Shown here in pieces: positions 14,634 through 21,747 of a stretch of DNA of 24,901 nt. The notes below the pieces were generated by a model that was not told where the DNA came from, did not search any database, and saw nothing but the letters and a program-made list of their open reading frames with translations. Source of the DNA: Chryseosolibacter sp964563295 (GTDB lineage Bacteria; Bacteroidota; Bacteroidia; Cytophagales; Cyclobacteriaceae); contig CAZLWX010000053.1 in the NCBI GenBank assembly GCA_964563295.1, positions 1-24,901 on the forward strand, written 5' to 3'. Both the position numbers and the translations under genes were made by a program. Positions within the stretch are counted from its first letter, which is position 1. Each line of letters begins with the position of its first letter.

Positions 14634-17081
14634 ATGAAACTTCCTGCGGATTCCAGAGGTGGTATGTCTGAAAATGTCAGCCAGCGTATGAGTGAAGTTG
14701 AAGTTGCCGTGACGTGTTTTCACTGCGGTGAAACTTGCAACGACATCCTCTGGTTGGCCGATAGGCCTTTTTGTTGTTTTGGGTGCAAGACCGTTTACGA
14801 AATCCTCCAGGCTAACAATCTTTGCGAATACTATTCACTTGACTCCAGACCGGGTGTATCCCAGCGCGACGCGGACCATGCCTCGTTTCTGTATCTCGAC
14901 GAGCCCGGAATTCGCAAACGCATGCTCCATTTCGACTCGCCGGATTTCTGCCGGGTGAGTTTCTTTATCCCGGTTATCCACTGTGTCTCGTGCATCTGGC
15001 TGCTCGAAAGTCTCAGCAGGCTTTCTCCAGGTGTGCTTAAGTCGGAAGTAAACTTCGGTCGCAAAACCGTGAGTATCGACTTCGACCCACGCAAGGTGAA
15101 ACTGAGTGCCCTTGCAGGGGTACTTACCTCGGTAGGCTATACACCCCGCATCAATCTGGATACAGAATCATCGAAGAAACCTGCTGTTAACCGGAGCCTG
15201 GTCCTGCAGCTTGCGGTTGCGGCCTTCTGTTTTGGGAATGTGATGCTGTTCAGCTTTCCGGAGTACCTGGGTATCGATCGCACCGATGAGACGCTGACAC
15301 GCGTGTTCGCCTGGCTCAATCTCGGCTTGTCGATACCAGTGTTGCTTTTCAGCGCTTCCGGATACTTTTACTCAGCGATCAACAGCTTCAGGCAAAGACA
15401 GATAAACATCGATGTGCCAATAGCCATCGGGTTACTCGCGCTTTTCGGACGCAGCGTCTATGATGTGATAACTTCCACCGGCCCGGGTTACCTGGACTCA
15501 TTTACCGGGCTGGTATTTTTCCTTTTGATCGGAAGGTGGTTTCAGCAAAAGACCTATGACAGCCTGGCTTTTGATCGCGACTTCAGATCCTACTTTCCGC
15601 TGGCCGTCAATGTTGTTCAGGGCAACGAACTTAGACCTGTCTTGCTGTATGACCTCAAGCCCGGTCATGTAGTCAGGATCCGCAACATGGAGATAATTCC
15701 CGCAGACGCGGTGCTGCTTGACAACTATGCATTTGTCGACTACAGTTTTGTGACCGGCGAATCTCGCCCAATAAGGGTTGCCCAGGGAGAATCCGTGTAT
15801 GCCGGGGGGCGACTAATCGGTCAGCCCGTCACCCTCGGCGTCGAAAAAAAGACTGCGCAAAGCCAGTTGACGAGTCTGTGGAACAATGACATTTTCCGGA
15901 AGGGTCGCGAAAGCCGCTATCGCAAACGGATTGACCGGGTAGCAAAGGTTTTTACATGGACCGTGTTGGCGATATCAGTAGTTACAGCTATTGTGTGGCA
16001 GGTCATCGATCCGGGCCGAATGTGGCTCGTCGTGACATCCGCGCTGATGGTCGCGTGCCCGTGTGCATTGGCCCTGGCGGCGCCGTTCACTTACGGCAAC
16101 ACGTTGCGGATGTTCGGACGTCATTCCCTTTACCTAAAGAACGCTGACGTTGTCGAGCAGCTGGCCAGTATCGATGCCGTTATATTTGACAAGACCGGAA
16201 CAATTACCCACGGCGGCCGCCCGGAAGTAACTTTTATTGGCACTGCAACCGATCTGGAGCTGGCGGCTGCGAAACTTCTGACCAGCGCCTCCACCCATCC
16301 GCTCAGCATTATGGTCAATAAGGCCATCGATGTGAAATCCGCTGCAACGATGTCATATTTTAAGGAGATCCCGTCGAAGGGTATCCAGGCCATGATCGGG
16401 GGGCGGTTTGTTCAAATAGGCAGCGCAGAATTTGTGGGTTACGGGGATGACATCGATGATTCGGCGTCGCGCGTTTTTCTGGCCATTAATGATGAGGTTC
16501 GTGGATATTTCAAGATCCGTACACAGGTTCGTAAAAATATGAAAGGCATGCTGGACCGCCTGGGAGAGAAGAGTGTAGCGCTGCTATCGGGCGATAATGA
16601 AGCAGAGCGACGCGCTATGAGCGCACTCTTCAATCCCACGGTTCAGCTTTTGTTTAATCAGGATGCCCATGATAAACTTGCCTTCGTTCAAAGCCTTCAA
16701 CGTGAAGGCAAGAGGGTGCTGATGATTGGCGATGGCCTGAATGATTCCGGCGCCCTGCGACAGAGTGACGTGGGCCTGGCGGTCACTGACGACACCGGCG
16801 TTTTTACACCCGGATGTGACGGAATTCTCAAAGGTGAAAAGATGGGCTCGCTCGATAGATTTCTTGACCTTGCCCGCAGCGCTACCCTGATATTGAAGAT
16901 CGCCTTTGGCATTTCGTTTTTCTATAATGTCGTCGCGCTAAGCATCGCCGTTTCGGGCCACCTGACGCCGCTGGCCGCCGCGGTCTTAATGCCTGTCAGC
17001 AGTATCAGCGTCGTTGGATTCTCGACCTTTGCTGTTAACCATGTCGCAAGAAAAAAATTAGGAAAACTGCCAACCGACTAA
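14634..17081 (+). CDS. ccoI: copper-exporting P1B-type ATPase of the CcoI/FixI type
   Basis: An 815-residue ATPase that moves copper across the inner membrane for assembly of the cbb3 oxidase. Visible motifs are TGES (374-377), the transmembrane metal site CPC (475-477), phosphorylation motif DKTGT (519-523), the HP dipeptide (His555-Pro556) and GDGLND (699-704). The N-terminus has a Cys-rich module (Cys28, Cys31, Cys35, Cys47, Cys48, Cys51), typical of FixI-type pumps. An HMA-like domain follows, with Cys117 and Cys120 in HCVSC. About eight membrane helices fit. ccoS follows 61 bp downstream, which supports CcoI over a detoxifying CopA. Starts at 14664 or 14691 are possible alternatives. Confidence 0.93.
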   Translation: MKLPADSRGGMSENVSQRMSEVEVAVTCFHCGETCNDILWLADRPFCCFGCKTVYEILQANNLCEYYSLDSRPGVSQRDADHASFLYLDEPGIRKRMLHFDSPDFCRVSFFIPVIHCVSCIWLLESLSRLSPGVLKSEVNFGRKTVSIDFDPRKVKLSALAGVLTSVGYTPRINLDTESSKKPAVNRSLVLQLAVAAFCFGNVMLFSFPEYLGIDRTDETLTRVFAWLNLGLSIPVLLFSASGYFYSAINSFRQRQINIDVPIAIGLLALFGRSVYDVITSTGPGYLDSFTGLVFFLLIGRWFQQKTYDSLAFDRDFRSYFPLAVNVVQGNELRPVLLYDLKPGHVVRIRNMEIIPADAVLLDNYAFVDYSFVTGESRPIRVAQGESVYAGGRLIGQPVTLGVEKKTAQSQLTSLWNNDIFRKGRESRYRKRIDRVAKVFTWTVLAISVVTAIVWQVIDPGRMWLVVTSALMVACPCALALAAPFTYGNTLRMFGRHSLYLKNADVVEQLASIDAVIFDKTGTITHGGRPEVTFIGTATDLELAAAKLLTSASTHPLSIMVNKAIDVKSAATMSYFKEIPSKGIQAMIGGRFVQIGSAEFVGYGDDIDDSASRVFLAINDEVRGYFKIRTQVRKNMKGMLDRLGEKSVALLSGDNEAERRAMSALFNPTVQLLFNQDAHDKLAFVQSLQREGKRVLMIGDGLNDSGALRQSDVGLAVTDDTGVFTPGCDGILKGEKMGSLDRFLDLARSATLILKIAFGISFFYNVVALSIAVSGHLTPLAAAVLMPVSSISVVGFSTFAVNHVARKKLGKLPTD

Positions 17082-17142
17082 CTATGTATATCCCTGCACA
17101 ACGGTTTCGTTCCTATGAATTTGAACGATCTGTCTATTGAGT

Positions 17143-17313
17143 ATGAATATTATTATTGTATTGATCGCCATAAGTCTTACCATTGCGTTGGTGTTCCTCG
17201 GAATTTTTTTCTGGAGCATTAGAAGTGGTCAGTACGACGACACCTACACACCTTCCATAAGAATGTTATTCGAGGATAAGAAGGACGGCGGCGACGAAGA
17301 AAAGTCGGCATGA
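17143..17313 (+). CDS. ccoS: cbb3-type cytochrome oxidase assembly protein
   Basis: A 56-residue protein with one N-terminal membrane helix (about 3-24). After it comes the diagnostic CcoS stretch FFWSIRSGQYDDTYTPSIRMLFEDK, read here as W24, SGQYDD (28-33) and R40-M-L-F-E-D45. A charged tail ends the protein. CcoS is needed to insert cofactors into cbb3-type oxidase. Its stop overlaps the next gene's start (ATGA, 17310-17313), and it follows ccoI. The catalytic subunits CcoN, CcoO and CcoP are not within the window. Confidence 0.88.
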   Translation: MNIIIVLIAISLTIALVFLGIFFWSIRSGQYDDTYTPSIRMLFEDKKDGGDEEKSA

Positions 17314-18368
17314 TTAGGGGAGAACGGGTGCCATTCGTTTTCCTGGGCATGCTGTGCCTGCTCACTGGACTTTGGACTGGTTTAAGCCGGATCGGGTGGG
17401 GTGTGTATGTTATTCCGTCGGTGGCTCATCATGGGGCGGTCATGGTGGGCGGCTTCCTCGGGACGCTGATCTCCCTGGAAAAAGTAATCCCGCTGAAAAA
17501 AAAGGCGCTGTTCTCGATACCCCTTTGCTCCGCATTAAGTGCTCTTGCGTTCTCCGTGAATTCGCCACGGATAGCCCTTACGTTGTTGATGGTGTCCAGT
17601 GCGGGGTTATCGCTCGTTTTCATCTTTTACTTTATTCAAAACCGCGGCCTGATCTATGCGCTGATGGTGGTGGGCGCATTATGTTGGCTTGGTGGTAATG
17701 TGCTGCTGACAACTTCCATGTTTTACCCATTAGCATTTCCATGGTGGATTGGATTCCCCTTGTTTGTCATCACCGCGGAACGCCTCGAGCTTGCGCGCTA
17801 CCTGCCGGTCTCAAAGGGCGCGCGGTACGTTTTAGTACTTTGCCTGGCCCTGTTCGCAATAGGGTGTTTCTTTTCATTCCATGGTATTGGCAACATCCTG
17901 CTCGGTGCGGCATTGGCCATGATCTCCATCTGGCTGTTGAGGTTCGATGTGGTCGGAATTACGATCAAAAAGTCAGGATTGACTCAATTTGTGGCTATCG
18001 CATTGACGTGCGGCTATTTCGCGTTGTTGTTGGATGGTGTGCTGTTTGTGGTTCTTAAAGGCCATGCATTCGGCTATGATGCAATTGTTCACACCTTTTT
18101 TATCGGTTTCGTGTTTTCCATGATCTTTGCCCATGGACCGATAATCTTACCAGGGGTGCTGGGAATATTCGCAAAACCATTTCACAAAATTTTTTACCTG
18201 TGGTTGGCCTTGCTTGAACTTTCCTGGATTACGCGCGTTGCGGGTGATATCTCCCTCAACACAACATGGCGGATGGCCAGTGCGGCACTGACTACCGTTG
18301 CCCTTATCGGCTATTTTGCCTCACTGAAGATCATTACGGTGCGTACCGCTCATGCCAAAGCTGTTTAG
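17310..18368 (+). CDS. NnrS-like multi-pass membrane protein of unknown function
   Basis: A 352-residue protein with about ten hydrophobic segments. Two motif regions look conserved: HHGAVMVGGFLGTLISLEK (His40, His41) near the start and FSMIFAHGPIILPGVLG (His275) near the end, with H261 and H292 nearby. The first resembles the membrane-embedded HGALMVGGF-type stretches of NnrS-like proteins. NnrS is a heme- and copper-containing membrane protein linked to nitric oxide tolerance. The resemblance here is partial, so I only suggest a heme- or NO-linked role. It is translationally coupled to ccoS (4-base overlap) and to the next gene (17-base overlap). Confidence 0.6.
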   Translation: MIRGERVPFVFLGMLCLLTGLWTGLSRIGWGVYVIPSVAHHGAVMVGGFLGTLISLEKVIPLKKKALFSIPLCSALSALAFSVNSPRIALTLLMVSSAGLSLVFIFYFIQNRGLIYALMVVGALCWLGGNVLLTTSMFYPLAFPWWIGFPLFVITAERLELARYLPVSKGARYVLVLCLALFAIGCFFSFHGIGNILLGAALAMISIWLLRFDVVGITIKKSGLTQFVAIALTCGYFALLLDGVLFVVLKGHAFGYDAIVHTFFIGFVFSMIFAHGPIILPGVLGIFAKPFHKIFYLWLALLELSWITRVAGDISLNTTWRMASAALTTVALIGYFASLKIITVRTAHAKAV

Positions 18369-19560
18369 AGTTCCGCTTGTTTTCCTTCTGTTGGCCGCAT
18401 GCGTTGGGTTGTTTCTCAGGTGGCATATGGTCGCCCCGATCACCGGGGTGAATTTCAAATTCGTGTTGCACGGCCACTCCCACGTGATGTTTCTCGGCTG
18501 GATCTTCAACACGCTATTCCTGGCCTATGTGATCAAGCATGTTGAGACCGCTCGCCATCGTTTTTTCAGGATACTGTTCTATTGCTTTCAAGTTGCCGTG
18601 ATTGGCATGATGATCTCCTTTCCGCTCCAGGGATATGGACCGGTCTCGATAATTCTTTCCACCGTTCACACGGCTTTGGCTGTGGTCTTTATCATTCGCT
18701 TCTTCAAGGAAACGAAAGGTCAAGTTACGCCCTCGGTGTGGTGTGCCCGGGCGTCGTTGTTGTACTTTATAATGTCGGCAGCCGGCCCGTTTACGCTGGG
18801 TTATCTCATGGCCAACAACCTTGGGCAAAGTGACTGGTACTATTTCGCAGTCTATTTTTATCTGCATTTTCAATACAATGGCTTCTTTATACTCGGCGTG
18901 TTGAGTCTTTTCTTTCAACTTCTCGAGAGAGAATCGGTGGAGGTTGATCAAGCCCTGGCAATGACCGCGGCCAGGTGGACAGCTTATTCAGTCATTCCGG
19001 CGTACTTCTTGAGTGTGCTGTGGGCTGATCCAGGGGCAACGTTCAATTTGATCGGGTTCCTGGCAGCCGTTGCTCAGGTCGCCGGCTTCATCTTCCTCGA
19101 GCGCCTCGCCGGTGGGTGGAGGATGAGGGCCTTGTCAAGACTGTCAGACCTGTCAAGGTTCTTTCTCGGGCTTGCCGGCCTGGCGGTTGGAGTCAAATTG
19201 ATGTTACAGCTTGCATCTGCCCACCCTTTTGTTGCGAGCCTCGCGTACGAGTTGCGACCCGTTGTCATTGCCTATCTGCACCTGGTACTGGTTGGCTGCG
19301 TTTCTTTTTTTCTGCTCGTGTGGTTCCTGGAGATGGGGTATGTAAACGTCGCTCGGGCCTCCTGGTCATTAGCATTGCTGCTGGCGGGCTTTACCGGTTC
19401 CGAGGTCGTGCTCATTATGCAGCCATGGTGGAGCATGTTGGTTGGTTCCGGGTGGCTTTCGTCCGCCCATTGGCTGGTCATTTACTCGATAGCCATGGTG
19501 GTTGCTATCGCGATTTTCCTCTCTGGCTTCAAGGCTGACGAAAATCATATTCACCAATGA
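18352..19560 (+). CDS. heme-copper-oxidase-subunit-I-like membrane protein, function unknown
   Basis: A 402-residue protein with about 11-12 membrane helices. It carries HGHSHVMFLGW (His40, His42, His44) in helix 2, then IGMMISFPLQGYG (84-96), then YFYLHFQYNGFF (168-179, His172) and YLHLVLVG (308-315, His310). The histidines inside membrane helices recall the heme ligands of oxidase subunit I, but the His-His copper pair and the HPE/VY motifs of true oxidases are not evident. From memory, similar proteins with the same HSHV..LGW and YLHFQYNG motifs occur across Bacteroidota without an assigned function. The overlap with the upstream NnrS-like gene suggests a stoichiometric pair, and hemN follows directly. 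Confidence 0.6.
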   Translation: MPKLFRVPLVFLLLAACVGLFLRWHMVAPITGVNFKFVLHGHSHVMFLGWIFNTLFLAYVIKHVETARHRFFRILFYCFQVAVIGMMISFPLQGYGPVSIILSTVHTALAVVFIIRFFKETKGQVTPSVWCARASLLYFIMSAAGPFTLGYLMANNLGQSDWYYFAVYFYLHFQYNGFFILGVLSLFFQLLERESVEVDQALAMTAARWTAYSVIPAYFLSVLWADPGATFNLIGFLAAVAQVAGFIFLERLAGGWRMRALSRLSDLSRFFLGLAGLAVGVKLMLQLASAHPFVASLAYELRPVVIAYLHLVLVGCVSFFLLVWFLEMGYVNVARASWSLALLLAGFTGSEVVLIMQPWWSMLVGSGWLSSAHWLVIYSIAMVVAIAIFLSGFKADENHIHQ

Positions 19561-19604
19561 CCATCCTCATTATCGCAGGGAACACCGGGCGATACTTTTG
19601 GTTA

Positions 19605-20969
19605 ATGAACGATCGCGAGAGCCTTATCAAAAAATATGATGTTCCGGTACCGCGCTATACGAGCTATCCGACCGTTCCTTACTGGGACACCAGCTCATTC
19701 AGCACGGCAAAGTGGCTGGATGCTTTGAAGCGCTCATTTCATGAGTCGAACGACAGCCGGGGCATAAGTCTTTATATTCACCTTCCGTTTTGCGAAAGCC
19801 TGTGCACGTATTGTGCCTGCAACACGCGCATCACGCGGAACCACCAGGTAGAGATTGGCTATATACGATCGCTACTCAAGGAATGGGAGATGTACCGGAA
19901 AGTGTTTGGCAGGACTCCGGTGATGAGGGAGCTGCATCTCGGCGGTGGCACGCCCACATTCTTCAGCCCGAGGAATCTGAAGTGGCTCGTCAGCTACCTG
20001 CTCGAGGGCGTGATTGTTCACCCTGGTCACGAATTCAGTTTCGAAGGTCATCCAAACAACACGACGGCCGAACATCTGGAAGTGCTGTCGAAACTCGGTT
20101 TTCGGCGGGTTAGCTTCGGCGTCCAGGATTTGGATCCGCTTGTTCAACGCGCAATCAATCGCGTTCAGCCTTTTGAGAATCTTCGTAGCGTGACGTTAGC
20201 CAGTCGAGATGCCGGCTTCAGCTCGGTGGGATTTGACCTTATTTATGGCCTTCCTTTTCAGACGGTTGACACGGTCACCGCGACGTTCAAGAAGGTGTTG
20301 TCGTTGCGACCGGATCGCGTGTCATTTTACAGCTATGCTCACGTGCCGTGGCTTAGGCCTGGTCAACGAGGTTACGAAGACGCTGATCTGCCAACTGATG
20401 TCGCGAAGCGCAAGCTCTATGAGACTGGCCGAATGCTACTCAAAGCCGAAGGATACGAGGATATCGGGATGGATCACTTTGCCCTTTCGCATGACAGTCT
20501 GTACAAGGCACATCAGAACGGGAAGCTGCACCGCAACTTCATGGGCTACACGACTACTCATACGGATCTACTTATTGGACTTGGCGCTTCCGCCATCAGC
20601 GATGCCGGCTATGCATACGCTCAAAACTGGAAGAAGGTTGAAGATTACGCCAACGCGTTGTCGGCCGACAAGCTTCCGGTGTTCAAGGGGCATTTGCAGA
20701 CCGCCGAGGATAGGCTCGTCAAGAAATGTATAATCGACCTTGCATGTAATGGCGTGATCCGCCAGGAGAACCTGGTGGCGCTTAATGATAAAACATTGCT
20801 TGAGACGTTGTTTGCTTTCTGTAATGAAGGGATCCTGCGAGCTAACCTGGACGGATTTCAGCTGACCGATGAAGGACGTGCCTTTTTGAGGAATGTTTGT
20901 GCTGCTTTAGACCGGCGGCTGAATACCAACGGAGATCAAACGCGACAAACATTTAGTCTGGCGATGTAG
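19605..20969 (+). CDS. hemN: oxygen-independent coproporphyrinogen III oxidase
   Basis: A 454-residue radical SAM enzyme that makes protoporphyrinogen IX from coproporphyrinogen III without oxygen. The iron-sulfur motif is CESLCTYC (Cys63, Cys67, Cys70, CxxxCxxC), preceded by YIHLPF and followed by HLGGGTPTFFSP for SAM binding. The N-terminal LIKKYDVPVPRYTSYPTVP is the family start, so I use ATG 19605. The longer frame to 19557 overlaps the previous gene's stop (ATGA) but would add a hydrophobic 16-residue extension. It supplies heme under microoxic conditions, which fits the cbb3 and nitrous oxide genes around it. It is the last gene of this block. Confidence 0.95.
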   Translation: MNDRESLIKKYDVPVPRYTSYPTVPYWDTSSFSTAKWLDALKRSFHESNDSRGISLYIHLPFCESLCTYCACNTRITRNHQVEIGYIRSLLKEWEMYRKVFGRTPVMRELHLGGGTPTFFSPRNLKWLVSYLLEGVIVHPGHEFSFEGHPNNTTAEHLEVLSKLGFRRVSFGVQDLDPLVQRAINRVQPFENLRSVTLASRDAGFSSVGFDLIYGLPFQTVDTVTATFKKVLSLRPDRVSFYSYAHVPWLRPGQRGYEDADLPTDVAKRKLYETGRMLLKAEGYEDIGMDHFALSHDSLYKAHQNGKLHRNFMGYTTTHTDLLIGLGASAISDAGYAYAQNWKKVEDYANALSADKLPVFKGHLQTAEDRLVKKCIIDLACNGVIRQENLVALNDKTLLETLFAFCNEGILRANLDGFQLTDEGRAFLRNVCAALDRRLNTNGDQTRQTFSLAM

Positions 20970-21128
20970 GTATGATTTTTTGGAAATGTGCAGACCCGGA
21001 TTAAAATGCTGTTCAAGGCTGAATTCTTTTGCGAACCGGTTGAGTAAAATGTGTATTTCGTTTAACTTGATGGCTTCAAAAACTGTGTTTTCTGCGTGCG
21101 GCATTCCTGTTAAGCTGGCCGTTATCAC

Positions 21129-21146
21129 GGTACTCCGAAGAGTACC
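21129..21146. repeat. 18-bp inverted repeat (GGTACTC, CGAA, GAGTACC)
   Basis: A perfect seven-base inverted repeat with a CGAA spacer lies in the 273-bp hemN-cytochrome spacer, three bases upstream of the 5-6-5 dyad. No T-run follows on either side, so it is not a standard intrinsic terminator. It could be an operator or a small hairpin at the 3' end of the hemN transcript. Confidence 0.5.
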
Positions 21147-21148
21147 AG

Positions 21149-21193
21149 TATGATCCAGGTCATAGGTCCAGTTTTCTGTGACAGGTACGTTTA
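21149..21193 (+). promoter_or_regulatory. candidate nos operon promoter with a Crp/Fnr-shaped operator
   Basis: TATGA-N6-TCATA (21149-21164) has the 5-6-5 form of Crp/Fnr operators. Downstream, TACGTTTA (21186-21193) resembles TAnnTTTG. If this is the -7 box, the start site would be near 21197, placing the dyad centre about 40-41 bases upstream, the class II activator position. No TTG-type -33 box is present, as expected for an activator-dependent promoter. The half-site is not the classical TTGAT. Confidence 0.42.
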
Positions 21194-21242
21194 CAGCGCC
21201 GAAGACAAGTTGAAAAATCAAGTTAAACAAACTGCAAACACT

Positions 21243-21722
21243 ATGAAAAAACTGATGATGTTCATCGCCGTAATCGCACTAGCCGTTTCTTGTGCCCCTG
21301 ATAAACCCGCTCAATCGGATCAGGCGTCTCCTGACGATATCACGAGTGACGGTAGCGACGCTGTGGCGGCTAACTCTGTTGAAGGCAAAGGGATCGGCGC
21401 GGTAAAGCAAGTAACGTTGAACACCCCGCTTGAACAGGAGAGGGTTGGGCGTGGAAAAGCGATTTATGAGATGAAATGCCAGGCTTGCCATCGCCTCGAC
21501 GATCAGCGCGTTGTTGGCCCGGGGTGGAAAGATGTAACCAAACGAAGAAAACCAGAGTGGATTATGAACATGGTCACGAACGTCGACGTCATGCTTGACC
21601 AGGATCCGGAGGCACGCAAACTGCTTGAGCTCTGTCTCACGCGCATGCCAAACCAGAACGTCAGCCTCGGCGACGCCCGTGACGTGCTCGAGTTCATGAG
21701 GCAGAACGATGGTGAAAAATAG
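21243..21722 (+). CDS. monoheme cytochrome c lipoprotein
   Basis: A 159-residue class I-type cytochrome c. The lipoprotein signal MKKLMMFIAVIALAVSC (Cys17) decides the start at 21243; the open frame to 21150 would bury the signal peptide behind a polar extension. A low-complexity, acidic and Ser-rich linker (about 18-60) precedes the heme domain. Heme is bound at CQACH (79-83), and Met135 in RMPNQNV is the likely sixth ligand. Directly before nosZ (25 bp), it is the likely electron donor to the reductase. Small cytochromes c are a frequent part of clade II nos clusters. Confidence 0.88.
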   Translation: MKKLMMFIAVIALAVSCAPDKPAQSDQASPDDITSDGSDAVAANSVEGKGIGAVKQVTLNTPLEQERVGRGKAIYEMKCQACHRLDDQRVVGPGWKDVTKRRKPEWIMNMVTNVDVMLDQDPEARKLLELCLTRMPNQNVSLGDARDVLEFMRQNDGEK

Positions 21723-21747
21723 AACATGTCACTAGTCTAAATAATTT

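Noticed and set aside
19557..19604. N-terminal extension of HemN with ATGA overlap
   Set aside because: The overlap is attractive, but the added residues are not part of the family. The usual N-terminus begins at 19605, although a coupled start cannot be excluded.
21067..21079. TTGA-N5-TCAA as an FNR box
   Set aside because: FNR sites have N6 between TTGA and TCAA, and this one is a base short. TTGA-N4-TCAA at 21210-21221 fails for the same reason.
20907..21230. 107-codon minus-strand frame across the hemN end and the spacer
   Set aside because: It overlaps the hemN 3' end and the candidate nos promoter, and has no recognisable domain or start context.
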